Assembly (NCBI RefSeq): GCF_038502225.1 | Contig: NC_091357.1 | Coordinates: 4,865,225-4,929,224 of the forward strand | Source: Cherax quadricarinatus | Lineage: Eukaryota; Arthropoda; Malacostraca; Decapoda; Parastacidae | DNA length: 64,000 bases | Direction: 5' to 3' | Shown: in pieces, positions 52,301 through 55,228 of the stretch | Position numbering within the stretch: the first letter of the stretch is position 1 | Layout: the number at the start of each line of letters is the position of its first letter | The notes under the pieces: model-generated | Told to the model about the DNA's origin: nothing | Database searches by the model: none | What the model saw: the letters and a program-made list of their open reading frames with translations, nothing else | Program-made: the position numbers and the translations under genes

Positions 52301-54326
52301 TTAATTAATTATTTTAATTATTTTTAAATTAGTTTTTAAGTTAGTAATTTTTATTTTGCATTATTTGCAGCCATGTCTCGGTTAGTGCGAGTATGATTAG
52401 TACCAACTTCAATTTAGTGCAAAATTAATTAGTGCTAATCACTTCACCCCCCACCCCCTTGCTCTTCAAATCATGCACAAAAATTACACATAATTCAAAT
52501 AATGCAAATTCAAATACTAATGTGATCACTTCACAAGATTTATGATTTGCACTAATAGACCTAGCTATATTTTTTTTTTTTTGTTGTATGCATATTGTCA
52601 CGAGGAAGTGGGACAGAATTCTTCCTCCTTGAGCCATGCGTGTCTTAAGAGACGACTAAAATGCCAGGAGCAAGGGGCTAGTAACCCTTTCTCCTATATA
52701 TATTACTAAATTTAAAAGGAGAAACTTTCATTTTTACTTTTGGGTCACCCTGCCTCGGTGGGATAGGGCCGGTTTGTTGAAAGAAGAAAGACGTTTCTTC
52801 TGTCCCAGTGTACCATGATGAGCAATGCATAGAAAAATTAAATTTATAAAAAATACACTGTTGCAAGAACTTGATTTTGTCATCAGCTTACTGGAAGATT
52901 AATTATAGTCAATTAAGCAGTCTTTTTGATTGCATATTGTTAGATTGCTAAACAAAGGGAAACATGATTTGGCCTTGTGTCCAGGCATGGGAATTATCTG
53001 AATGATAAATGAGCATGGCTTAAACATACAATGTCCTTTTGTGTTGGAGTGAAGAAATGCCATTCTTAGACCACCAAATATTTGGTAAATATGATTCAGT
53101 CTTTCCTTTCAGTGCATTAGGTTTCTCTAAATAAACTAACATGGGCTTACACATGACATGTCCATTATGCTTGAGCAGAGAAACATCAGCTATGCAGTTG
53201 CCAGTTACTTGGTTCAATCACCCAATCTTGTTAGACTGCCAAATAGAGGGTGAACATGGCAGCCTACCTGTCAAGCCACTGAAATTACTACTCTACATTG
53301 TAAAATAAGTTAAACTGTTATAGGTTACTGGCAGTCACCAACTCCATCCCTTGCTCCTTCACAGACGGCAGCATTAGGCTAAATAATTCTATATTACTAC
53401 ATTACTAGGCGTACTCATTACATGCATTATATAAACTTTCGAGAACGTGTGATAATGAAGACACTGTGCAAGTGTGCTTCTTGTGGTAGTTCACTGCAGA
53501 GGAATACTTCTGAGCACACTTCCAGATTTACAGTAATCTATTTTTTTATTTATTATCACACTGGCCGATTCCCACCAAGGCAGGGTGGCCCGAAAAAGAA
53601 AAACTTTCACCATCATTCACTCCATCACTGTCTTGCCAGAAGGGTGCTTTACACTACAGTTTTTAAACTGCAACATTAACACCCCTCCTTCAGAGTGCAG
53701 GCTCTGTACTTCCCATCTCCAGGACTCAAGTCCGGCCTGCCAGTTTCCCTGAGCCCCTTCATAAATGTTACTTTGCTCACACTCCAACAGCACGTCAAGT
53801 ATTAAAAACCATTTGTCTCCATTCACTCCTATCAAACACGCTCACGCATGCCCGCTGGAAGTCCAAGCCCCTCGCACAAAAAACCTCCTTTACCCCCTCT
53901 CTCCAACCTTTCCTAGGCCGACCCCTACCCCGCCTTCCTTCGGGGTCGGCCTACAGTAATCATTTTCTGCATATTCTAATCAGTTATTCAGGTATGTCAG
54001 TCTGAAATTAGCTGAATTACTGGTTCTAGCAGTAATTGTGAGAAAGCATTGTGTATTCTTAGGCTTGTTGAATTTCTTCACACTATTATTTTCTATACTG
54101 GAGTAATACCCTTGTAAAATAAGTTTAGTCTCAGATTCTTAATGTTTTTTTTAATCTTTCAGGAAAGAAGCTTTAGGTTCCATGGGTAACGATGCTCCAC
54201 TAGCATGCCTCTCGGAGTTTCAACCTCTCATTTACGACTACTTCAAGCAGCTGTTCGCCCAGGTCACCAACCCTCCCATTGATCCTTTCCGTGAAAAAAT
54301 TGTGATGTCGCTTGCTTGTCCTATTG
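1009..54326 (+). CDS. GOGAT: Glutamate synthase (GOGAT), split gene, 9 exons seen (partial)
   Basis: Glutamate synthase converts glutamine plus 2-oxoglutarate to two glutamates. The N-terminal class-II GATase domain releases ammonia, which is channelled to an FMN/Fe-S synthase core. Nine exons (1009-1140, 8331-8474, 8986-9074, 18486-18690, 24982-25142, 44091-44196, 45158-45280, 47190-47389, 54163-54326) total 1324 nt and splice into one open frame of 441 codons plus one base. Family signatures read in order: [116 protein letters not shown]. Eukaryotic NAD(P)H-type enzymes are about 2,000 residues, so this is the N-terminal third without its first part. The catalytic N-terminal Cys is not in the window, and the FMN, Fe-S and NAD(P)H parts lie downstream. 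No frameshift or stop was found in any exon, so the gene looks functional. Whether the protein also carries the NAD(P)H subunit cannot be seen here. Confidence 0.95.
1241..1302. repeat. (TA)n microsatellite
   Basis: About 31 uninterrupted TA units roughly 100 bp after the donor of exon a. Confidence 0.97.
1303..1765. other. Intron, nothing recognised
   Basis: Short imperfect local repeats (gttggttgct / accattggttgct near 1620-1680); no coding or mobile signature seen. Confidence 0.5.
1766..1940 (+). repeat. Dispersed repeat (cccctcaagga... family)
   Basis: Contains the words cacccctcaaggaagagg, gtgaggggctcttgattc and attcaggcactgtatgacc. A related copy lies at 38846-38965, and shorter relatives at 5395-5500 and 5945-6025. 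No terminal repeats or protein were found, so the class is unknown. Confidence 0.55.
1941..2605. other. Intron, nothing recognised
   Basis: No supported feature; the short open frames have no recognisable domain. Confidence 0.5.
2606..2654. repeat. (TG)n microsatellite
   Basis: About 24 TG units. Confidence 0.95.
2790..3465 (+). mobile_element. LINE J copy 1: 5'-truncated 3' end with A-tail
   Basis: Encodes the last ~130 residues of the LINE J ORF2 ([20 protein letters not shown], later [20 protein letters not shown]). The same end is found in the minus-strand copies at 55.2 and 59.7 kb. A frameshift near 3236 breaks the ORF end. The 3' UTR carries two tandem versions of a 'cttgccaataaagttaggaa / cttgtcaataaagctaggga' motif, then caaaccctgtgt and 27 As (3439-3465). 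Homology to the longer copies starts at about 2790. I did not find a convincing target duplication. Confidence 0.88.
3466..5394. other. Intron, nothing recognised
   Basis: Contains homopolymer runs (C at about 4508-4521, G at about 5230-5238) and GC-richer sequence at 4540-4720. No gene or mobile element could be supported. Confidence 0.5.
5395..6025. repeat. Cluster of short dispersed-repeat fragments
   Basis: Three repeat-like pieces: 5395-5500 (acccctcaagagtttcc, gtgaggggct), 5630-5700 (cccctccagcagccaggtc) and 5945-6025 (cccccaggcgctgtataatc, gggtttagcgcttccccctt, then a TTA run). The first and third resemble the family at 1766-1940. No coding content. Confidence 0.45.
6026..8330. other. 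Intron, nothing recognised
   Basis: AT-rich intron. Short open frames (for example 7085-7294) have no recognisable domain. A CAGGCAGT-type repeat word occurs near 8170-8215. Confidence 0.5.
8331..8474 (+). CDS. GOGAT: GOGAT exon b
   Basis: 144 nt, 48 codons, phase 0/0. The acceptor is ttaaattgcag and the donor gtaagt starts at 8475. It encodes [13 protein letters not shown] and then [18 protein letters not shown] and TYFHDLR. The [13 protein letters not shown] block is a hallmark of the GATase domain of glutamate synthases. It joins exon a in frame (AKM/VWVTRK), so no exon appears to be missing in the 7.2 kb intron between them. Confidence 0.95.
8986..9074 (+). CDS. GOGAT: GOGAT exon c
   Basis: 89 nt. 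The acceptor is ttttttggcag and the donor gtacgt starts at 9075. It enters in phase 0 and leaves with two bases (AG) of an Arg codon. It encodes [20 protein letters not shown] followed by [20 protein letters not shown] is the conserved substrate-binding stretch of class-II GATases in glutamate synthases. The intron before it is only about 0.5 kb. Confidence 0.95.
9075..9366. other. Intron, nothing recognised
   Basis: Plain intron between exon c and LINE A copy 1. Confidence 0.5.
9367..13011 (-). mobile_element. LINE A copy 1: near full-length RTE-like retrotransposon, frameshifted
   Basis: Reads right to left: 5' region (12640-13011), APE-type endonuclease (EN), reverse transcriptase (RT), C-terminal region, 3' UTR, A-tail (T-run 9367-9388). 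Three overlapping frames carry the protein. 12630-12211 holds the EN start ([13 protein letters not shown]). 12236-10731 holds VVGDFNAK, the EN SDH motif in [12 protein letters not shown] fingers ([12 protein letters not shown]) and motif A ([16 protein letters not shown]). 10792-9719 holds motif B ([19 protein letters not shown]), FADD (residues 102-105) and LLYGCEAW plus RWFGHLERM. Frameshifts near 12237 and 10760-10790 split an ORF of roughly 970 codons. APE plus RT with YGCEAW and GH-ERM is typical of the RTE clade. An A-tail is less typical of RTE, so the clade is by eye. Homology with copy 3 ends at about 13011; the true 5' end may lie beyond. Confidence 0.9.
13172..15268 (-). mobile_element. 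LINE A copy 2: 5'-truncated, frameshifted
   Basis: Same family and orientation as copy 1, 160 bp away. The tail is a T-run at 13172-13184 followed by the diagnostic 3' end. RT pieces lie in frames 14924-14715, 14743-14195 (motif [19 protein letters not shown]) and 14214-13621. Homology to copy 1 continues to about 15268 ([14 protein letters not shown]), where it stops and S copy 1 follows in the opposite orientation. Several frameshifts and small deletions make it more decayed than copy 1. Confidence 0.88.
15288..15476 (+). mobile_element. S element copy 1 (short internally deleted LINE A-like)
   Basis: Starts ggaagtggaacagaattctt, continues with taagccatg, gcgactaaaatgccaggagc and ccccttctcctgtattt, and ends with a degenerate LINE A 3' end (ttttgggccactttgcctcc). 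The 5' half matches the reverse complement of LINE A 12670-12785; the 3' half matches the LINE A 3' UTR. Confidence 0.75.
15477..15804. other. Intron, nothing recognised
   Basis: No supported feature. Confidence 0.5.
15805..15985 (-). mobile_element. S element copy 2
   Basis: Reverse orientation: the 3' end (ggccgtatcccactgaggca) comes first, then a T-rich part, then ttgctcctggcattttagtc and atggcttatagaggaagaat. The 5' edge lacks the last bases present in copies 1 and 4. It lies immediately before the MITE at 16002. Confidence 0.72.
16002..16207. mobile_element. Pogo/Tigger-like MITE M1, 206 bp
   Basis: Terminal inverted repeats: left tacagtggacccctggttaa, right gcgggggtccactgta. It is flanked by TA as in Tc1/mariner/pogo elements. 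The interior words (gaatttattccca, acacttacataattggtcg) are shared with M2 (16706) and M3 (28709), so the three form one family. There is no coding capacity. Confidence 0.85.
16208..16705. other. Intron, nothing recognised
   Basis: AT-rich; contains a short A/G run at about 16288-16304. Confidence 0.5.
16706..18100. mobile_element. Pogo/Tigger-like MITE M2, split by LINE A copy 4
   Basis: Left end tacagtggtacctcgagttt at 16706; right end taacttgaggtaccactgta at 18081-18100. The interior is broken at about 16770/17977 by a LINE A insertion. Outside the LINE, about 190 bp remain, the size of M1 and M3. The words aagtgtatttttgggg (left) and tctgaaatggactaatc (right) are contiguous in M3 (reverse complement), which proves the split. 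Confidence 0.85.
16771..17976 (+). mobile_element. LINE A copy 4, 5'-truncated, inserted in MITE M2
   Basis: Begins inside the RT domain (gtaaaagaagtaaatgctag) and runs to an A-tail at 17961-17976. A 250-codon frame (16877-17629) covers the region after motif C through the C-terminal YGCEAW and DHLERM blocks, ending at a normal stop. The metal-binding FADD of the other copies reads FAAD here (16863-16874, gct for gat), so this copy is catalytically dead as well as truncated. Target-site similarity: atttttgggg before it, attttgtgggg after it. Confidence 0.88.
18101..18280. other. Intron, nothing recognised
   Basis: AT-rich spacer between MITE M2 and the palindromic-SINE copy. Confidence 0.5.
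18281..18409 (+). mobile_element. Palindromic tRNA-SINE (P) copy 1, internally deleted, with 14-bp TSD
   Basis: A 101-bp insert (18295-18395) sits between perfect 14-bp duplications attttaatatcaga (18281-18294 and 18396-18409). It starts with an antisense tRNA-like arm (gggattgaacc at 18309-18319 is the complement of a B box). It then jumps directly to the 3' tail tttgcaatcgtgtcattacg, which contains a 6-bp hairpin (AATCGT/ACGATT). Compared with the copy at 49079-49460 it lacks the palindrome centre and nearly all of the sense arm. It lies 76 bp before exon d. Confidence 0.78.
18486..18690 (+). CDS. GOGAT: GOGAT exon d
   Basis: 205 nt. The acceptor is ttttctaccag. The first base A completes the Arg codon from exon c, and 68 codons follow. 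It encodes [20 protein letters not shown] and then REGVMKS, later [13 protein letters not shown] and GGRSLPE. In the family, Asn-Gly of HNGEINT forms the oxyanion hole and the Asp in SDS-A-D binds glutamine; both are present. The donor gtatgt (18691) is followed after four bases by the T-run of an inserted S element. Confidence 0.95.
18700..18868 (-). mobile_element. S element copy 3, next to the exon d donor
   Basis: The T-run begins about 10 bp after the exon d splice donor. Then come caacaaactggccatatccc and ccaaggcagggtgacc, a shortened middle, and the 5' part (cttatggaggaagaattg, ttccacttccccatgg) that matches LINE A 12750-12785. The internal segment is more deleted than in copies 1 and 4. 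Confidence 0.75.
18890..19335 (+). mobile_element. piggyBac-like MITE fragment (T family, no ends)
   Basis: Collinear with 40045-40500 of the TTAA-flanked element. Shared words include ggctactgcatta, tactttgagctcattttgaa, caatcaaaatcatctcaatt and cttgtatgtaggcttacc. Both termini are missing. Confidence 0.65.
19344..19686. mobile_element. TA-flanked MITE (TACAG-GGGCCC type) copy 1
   Basis: Ends: left tacaggagggccctgattta, right ggggcccttctgta (inverted). The interior matches 24339-24636 in reverse orientation (for example aataaatatattcaccactc and its complement). About 343 bp, non-coding, Tigger-like termini. Confidence 0.75.
19748..19790 (-). mobile_element. 43-bp LINE A 3' end insertion with 9-bp TSD
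   Basis: Only the A-tail (as Ts) and caacaagtcggccgtctccc accaag are present, flanked by gctttatat (19739-19747 and 19791-19799). An extremely 5'-truncated retrotransposition product. Confidence 0.7.
19800..20541 (-). mobile_element. LINE B copy 1, 5'-truncated, with TSD and 5' snap-back
   Basis: 3' end first (ttatcacactggccgattcc, caaggcagggtggcccg), then the C-terminal coding part, open in 20520-19876. It contains [20 protein letters not shown] and [20 protein letters not shown]. The target duplication aaggctttatat lies at 19788-19799 and 20542-20553. The last ~12 bp (gtggagacaaag) are an inverted copy of the adjacent ctttgtctccac sequence expected in LINE B, giving a small hairpin at the 5' junction. 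Confidence 0.85.
20575..20970 (+). mobile_element. LINE A-related 3' fragment (diverged)
   Basis: C-terminal coding remnant (ggttttgtgggcaaagggct, then ttggacttccagcaagcatg), followed by the 3' UTR and gggtcaccttgcctcagtgg plus a short A-tail. It is more diverged than copies 1-4 and may be a separate subfamily. Confidence 0.78.
20975..23336 (+). mobile_element. CR1-like LINE, 5'-truncated, one in-frame stop
   Basis: Open from about 20981 through the end of the EN domain (GASDHKSI at about 21045) and the RT. RT blocks: [20 protein letters not shown], motif [21 protein letters not shown], motif [21 protein letters not shown], motif C FADD, then [14 protein letters not shown] single TAA at 22631-22633 interrupts. 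The same frame then continues through [37 protein letters not shown] and VVDEWNSLP to a stop at 23183-23185. The 3' end finishes in repeated ttcttatg units, typical of CR1/L2-type elements that end in short tandem repeats rather than poly-A. These signatures are classic CR1. Confidence 0.9.
23337..24338. other. Intron, nothing recognised
   Basis: AT-rich; no supported feature. Confidence 0.5.
24339..24636. mobile_element. TA-flanked MITE (TACAG-GGGCCC type) copy 2
   Basis: Reverse orientation relative to 19344-19686. The right end ggggcccaactgta matches the left end there. The left end (tacagtactgctgtaaaacg) is degenerate. Confidence 0.65.
24982..25142 (+). CDS. GOGAT: GOGAT exon e
   Basis: 161 nt, 53 codons plus two bases. 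The acceptor is aatattttcag and the donor gtgtgt starts at 25143. It encodes [13 protein letters not shown], then [20 protein letters not shown] and [21 protein letters not shown] and EPWDGPA--F-DGR are standard GOGAT signatures. It joins exon d directly ([13 protein letters not shown]). The intron that follows, 18.9 kb, is the largest in the window. Confidence 0.95.
25143..25866. other. Intron, nothing recognised
   Basis: Start of the 18.9 kb intron after exon e; no supported feature. Confidence 0.5.
26624..27996 (+). mobile_element. LINE B copy 2, 5'-truncated at the RT domain
   Basis: Starts just before motif A ([20 protein letters not shown]). Frame 26647-27069 carries motif B ([19 protein letters not shown]) and FADD. 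A frameshift near 27050 moves to frame 27048-27746 with [22 protein letters not shown] and RWFGHVERM. The 3' end reads gggccaccctgccttggtgg, then gtgtgataataaaaaaaaaa. LINE B differs from LINE A by its [21 protein letters not shown]-terminus and its 3' end. Confidence 0.9.
28051..28577 (+). mobile_element. LINE A copy 5, 3' end
   Basis: Begins at aagtagaatgacatggagag (C-terminal coding part [20 protein letters not shown]), runs through the full 3' UTR, and ends with the diagnostic end and A-tail (28565-28579). Confidence 0.88.
28580..29081 (+). mobile_element. LINE A copy 6, 3' UTR only, split by MITE M3
   Basis: Starts at ttcagggaaaccggttattt directly after the A-tail of copy 5 and continues to the A-tail at 29071-29081. 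It is interrupted at 28708/28916 by MITE M3: gtatctttata before it joins tatgcttctaagctg after it, as in intact copies. Confidence 0.85.
28709..28915. mobile_element. Pogo/Tigger-like MITE M3, 207 bp
   Basis: Ends tacagtagaacctcaaatat and tttttgaggttccactgta; TA target. The interior matches M1 and M2 (gaatttattccca, gtaaattagattagtcc). Confidence 0.87.
29090..29625. repeat. Minisatellite (CCTCAACCACTG-type), ~530 bp
   Basis: Higher-order array of 12-24 bp units (cctcaaccactgcctcagcc, cctcaactgctg, cctctaccactg). It lies in the right arm of the fold-back element. The left arm holds only about two units (26510-26545). Open frames on both strands are low-complexity artefacts. Confidence 0.93.
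29799..29925. repeat. (TTA)n microsatellite
   Basis: About 40 ATT/TTA units, in the right fold-back arm. The equivalent left-arm position (26330-26350) has only a short imperfect run (aataataataataa). Confidence 0.95.
30195..30249. repeat. Short tandem repeat, 15 bp x 3.6
   Basis: Units ctgggaatttggcag with c/t and a/g variants, near the right terminus of the fold-back element. Confidence 0.85.
30376..30550 (+). mobile_element. LINE A-related 3' UTR fragment
   Basis: agctggacttgagccctgga, then gtacaatgcctgcactttag, gggtcaccttgctttggcgg and an A-tail. A (TA)-rich run precedes it. Confidence 0.75.
30551..31004. other. Intron, nothing recognised
   Basis: No supported gene. Weak coding-like minus-strand stretches have no recognisable domain. 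Confidence 0.4.
31005..32330 (-). repeat. Diverged repeat of unknown class (paired cttacgac...gaccattt blocks)
   Basis: Two related blocks: 31005-31130 (gcttacgacattttgtaccg, acttcaaccatttacaaagt) and 31776-31870 (acttacgacgacatttcggt, gacttggaccatttacgaag). In between lies purine-rich sequence without signature. A 150-codon minus-strand frame (32316-31864) may be a decayed mobile-element protein. I cannot name it. Confidence 0.4.
32386..32655 (+). mobile_element. tRNA-SINE (type L) copy 1, body; tail continues at 37264
   Basis: The A box TGGCCTGGTGG (32395-32405) and a near-B box (gggtttgattccc) mark a tRNA-derived head. The body runs through cctaatttgcccaaaatgc to accttgtacat. The rest of the tail (cttgtacatgtacttgtaga, then ATT repeats) is found at 37264-37283. 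LINE A copy 3 separates the two parts. Confidence 0.82.
32656..37263 (-). mobile_element. LINE A copy 3: near full-length, split by LINE B copy 3
   Basis: Inserted in the tail of SINE L copy 1, with duplication cttgtacat at 32647-32655 and 37264-37272 (the first four bases could be shared with the LINE end). The T-run of the tail is at 32656-32678. Coding pieces from right to left: EN 36850-36533 and 36543-36088 (VVGDFNAK), then the LINE B insertion, 34981-34769, 34750-34373, 34191-33862 (motif [13 protein letters not shown], motif B) and 33849-33127 (FADD, YGREAW). It is 92-96% similar to copy 1 by eye. Frameshifts occur near 33850, 34340-34370, 34755 and 36540. Its 5' homology with copy 1 ends at the same base (about 37263), so this may be close to the natural 5' end. 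Confidence 0.9.
35242..36211 (+). mobile_element. LINE B copy 3, 5'-truncated, with 9-bp TSD inside LINE A copy 3
   Basis: Duplication atatcagtt at 35233-35241 and 36212-36220; the uninterrupted LINE A copy 1 has a single tatatcagttgcccctc at the same place. A 239-codon frame (35240-35959) without stops covers the C-terminal half of ORF2 ([37 protein letters not shown]). The 3' end is normal with an A-tail. Confidence 0.93.
37264..37380 (+). repeat. SINE L copy 1 tail remnant plus (ATT)n microsatellite
   Basis: cttgtacatgtacttgtaga continues SINE L copy 1 after LINE A copy 3. It is followed by about 32 AAT/ATT units that switch phase (AAT to ATT) near 37306. Confidence 0.85.
37381..38845. 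other. Intron, no recognised feature; possible decayed element
   Basis: Minus-strand open frames at 38580-38311 and 38672-38481 read like a degraded protein in two overlapping frames, but I recognise no domain. Confidence 0.4.
38846..38965. repeat. Dispersed repeat (cccctcaagga... family) copy
   Basis: cccctcaagagaggggcaaa, gatgaggggcttctgatcc and ccccaggtgctgtattattc match 1766-1940. Confidence 0.6.
39043..39339 (-). mobile_element. tRNA-SINE (type L) copy 2
   Basis: On the minus strand: A box TGGCCTGGTGG (39327-39317) and B box GGTTCGATTCC (39284-39274). The body includes cctaatttgcccgaaatgc, and the tail (ccttgtacatgtacttgtag, taaataaagatattatt) ends in ATT repeats. The complete tail explains the split tail of copy 1. 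Confidence 0.87.
39485..40565. mobile_element. piggyBac-like MITE, TTAA-flanked, ~1.08 kb
   Basis: Left end ttaacactttgagggtcgcc (39485). The right end, inverted, reads ttaacccttttggggttttg (ending 40565). TTAA plus a C/T-rich short inverted repeat is typical of the piggyBac superfamily. The interior is AT-rich with no transposase frame. A collinear fragment lies at 18890-19335. Confidence 0.7.
40566..41853. other. Intron, nothing recognised
   Basis: AT-rich; no supported feature. Confidence 0.5.
41854..42201 (-). pseudogene. Possible GIY-YIG-type relic of a Penelope-like element
   Basis: A 115-codon minus-strand frame starts [15 protein letters not shown], resembling the GVY-IPC--C-KVYIG start of the GIY-YIG nuclease of Penelope-like elements. 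Further on, [20 protein letters not shown] resembles their -NW--A-----N---RK- stretch. The YIG itself and the arginine region are lost (HKANWARP), so any nuclease is dead. No RT could be read upstream (42.2-43.1 kb). By eye only. Confidence 0.4.
42202..43117. other. Intron, nothing recognised
   Basis: May contain more of the relic at 41854-42201, but no motif could be identified. Confidence 0.4.
43118..43358 (+). mobile_element. CR1-like LINE 3' end fragment
   Basis: Encodes [20 protein letters not shown], the same C-terminus as 23080-23180. The 3' UTR has aaggacctgccttgcatggg and ccagtaggccttctgcagtg, then ttcttatg at the end. A diverged copy of the element at 20975-23336. Confidence 0.85.
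43359..44090. other. Intron, nothing recognised
   Basis: Contains a G-run (about 43540-43554). No supported gene before exon f. Confidence 0.5.
44091..44196 (+). CDS. GOGAT: GOGAT exon f
   Basis: 106 nt. The acceptor is ctcccttcgacag. The first G completes AGG (Arg), and 35 codons follow. It encodes [20 protein letters not shown] and then [24 protein letters not shown] and ASEVG are typical of the end of the GATase domain. The donor after AAG is gtaacc, a slightly weaker donor than the others. Confidence 0.94.
44197..45157. other. Intron between exons f and g, nothing recognised
   Basis: Ordinary AT-rich intron of about 0.96 kb. Confidence 0.6.
45158..45280 (+). CDS. GOGAT: GOGAT exon g
   Basis: 123 nt, 41 codons, phase 0/0. 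The acceptor is gttgatttacag and the donor is gtaaac. It encodes [13 protein letters not shown] and then [30 protein letters not shown] closes the GATase domain. The basic stretch after it leads into the linker to the central domain. Confidence 0.93.
45281..45988. other. Intron, nothing recognised
   Basis: No supported feature before LINE A copy 7. Confidence 0.5.
45989..46551 (+). mobile_element. LINE A copy 7, 3' end
   Basis: Starts gaggtggtttggtcatttag (C-terminal [16 protein letters not shown]), small deletions follow, and the 3' UTR contains a duplicated short segment (gttgtgtatctt at 46337 and 46358). Ends with gggtcaccctgcctcggtgg and an interrupted A-tail. Confidence 0.87.
46552..47189. 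other. Intron, nothing recognised
   Basis: No supported feature before exon h. Confidence 0.5.
47190..47389 (+). CDS. GOGAT: GOGAT exon h
   Basis: 200 nt, 66 codons plus CA of a Gln codon. The acceptor is tttgtctttgcag and the donor gtaagt starts at 47390. It encodes [20 protein letters not shown], then an acidic, Asn/Glu-rich stretch ([15 protein letters not shown]), then [20 protein letters not shown]. The last part is the usual start of the central domain. The acidic stretch is a probable loop of variable length. Confidence 0.93.
47472..47775 (+). mobile_element. Very decayed LINE A/B 3' fragment with an internal insertion
   Basis: aaaggattcagggaaaccag, then ttggaggtggcaag is interrupted by about 75 bp (ttatttaggtacaggtacac...), then tacagtaccttcactctgac continues the LINE 3' UTR, ending tggctggtgtgttaaacaaa. 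The oldest-looking copy in the window. Confidence 0.6.
48011..48165 (-). mobile_element. LINE A copy 8, 3' part (body continues at 51221)
   Basis: The 3' end (agtcggccatctcccaccga) is preceded by a run of 15 Cs instead of Ts, so on the element's strand the tail is G-rich. Copy 8 is interrupted at 48165 by LINE B copy 4. The duplication tttagaagtatata lies at 48152-48165 and 51221-51234. Confidence 0.87.
48166..51220 (-). mobile_element. LINE B copy 4: long copy inside LINE A copy 8, split by the palindromic SINE
   Basis: The longest LINE B here. 3' end at 48166; the C-terminal region reads in 49194-48517 (up to the SINE insertion). RT and the EN/RT linker are in one 440-codon frame, 50899-49577 ([20 protein letters not shown], motif [14 protein letters not shown], motif [20 protein letters not shown]). 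The EN C-terminal half is at 50900-51220, and the element is truncated there. The FADD sequence remains readable at about 49573-49584, but the frame shifts just before it. It is flanked by the perfect 14-bp duplication of LINE A copy 8. Confidence 0.92.
49079..49460 (-). mobile_element. Palindromic tRNA-SINE (P) copy 2, ~380-bp hairpin with 14-bp TSD
   Basis: Flanked by perfect duplications tcataaccttactc (49065-49078 and 49461-49474) inside LINE B copy 4. Arms 49110-49283 and 49285-49460 are inverted copies with few mismatches, centred on 49284 (cagacga-a-tcgtctg). Each arm has a tRNA-like promoter. On the right arm the A box is TGGTCTAGTGG (49385-49395) and the B box GGTTCAATCCC (49434-49444). 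On the left arm, inverted, they lie at 49173-49183 and 49124-49134. On the minus strand the element ends with tttgcaatcgtgtcattacg and atttctt, which holds a 6-bp hairpin and is the same tail as at 18362-18395. The tRNA acceptor stem does not pair, so this is not a tRNA gene. Confidence 0.87.
51221..52280 (-). mobile_element. LINE A copy 8, coding part (continuation of 48011-48165)
   Basis: Resumes with tttagaagtatatacgtac and covers the 3' UTR and C-terminal region: frames 51627-51406, 51856-51674 and 52240-51866, with FADD and [14 protein letters not shown]. It ends in the RT domain at about 52280, where AT-rich sequence begins. Several frameshifts. Confidence 0.87.
52281..52599. other. AT-rich intron
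   Basis: Low-complexity TTAATTA-type stretch at 52281-52345; nothing else recognised. Confidence 0.55.
52600..52790 (+). mobile_element. S element copy 4 (best preserved)
   Basis: gaggaagtgggacagaattc, gagccatgcgtg, gacgactaaaatgccaggag, aaggggctagtaaccctttc, attactaaatttaaaaggag, then ttttgggtcaccctgcctcg and gggccggtttgttgaaag. The 5' half aligns with LINE A 12785-12670 (minus) and the last 50 bp with the LINE A 3' end. Confidence 0.8.
52791..53528. other. Intron, nothing recognised
   Basis: No supported feature. Confidence 0.5.
53529..53961 (-). mobile_element. LINE B copy 5, short, with 10-bp TSD and 5' snap-back
   Basis: The perfect duplication tacagtaatc (53529-53538, 53952-53961) encloses the LINE B 3' end and the last part of ORF2. 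At the 5' junction (53941-53951) the sequence ggggtcggcc is the inverse of ggccgacccc a few bases inside the element. It is an extra inverted scrap not present in other copies. Confidence 0.88.
54163..54326 (+). CDS. GOGAT: GOGAT exon i (last exon in window)
   Basis: 164 nt. The acceptor is ttaatctttcag. The first G completes CAG (Gln), 54 codons follow, and one base (G of a Gly codon) remains. It encodes [20 protein letters not shown], then [20 protein letters not shown] and [12 protein letters not shown]. These are among the most conserved blocks of the central domain. The donor is gtaaga at 54327. The next exon is not found before 64000, where LINE J sequence fills the intron. Confidence 0.96.
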
Positions 54327-54583
54327 GTAAGACATGACCACCAATTCTGATATTGTACTTCGATAAAATGAACAGATCTCTAACTAGTTTGATATTGTTC
54401 AATTGTTTTCAGTTGATTTTTCATCACTTTAATTTTTTAGTAGAATTTGCAATTTATGTGCAAATATGTAGTTCATACTTGAGTAAATTTATTATTAATG
54501 CATCAGATCTTCTGTAGTATATATTACAAACAACTTTTTGGGCAGGAATTATGCTAAGAATTATTTAAATGGGGGACATTACT

Positions 54584-55228
<645 letters not shown>

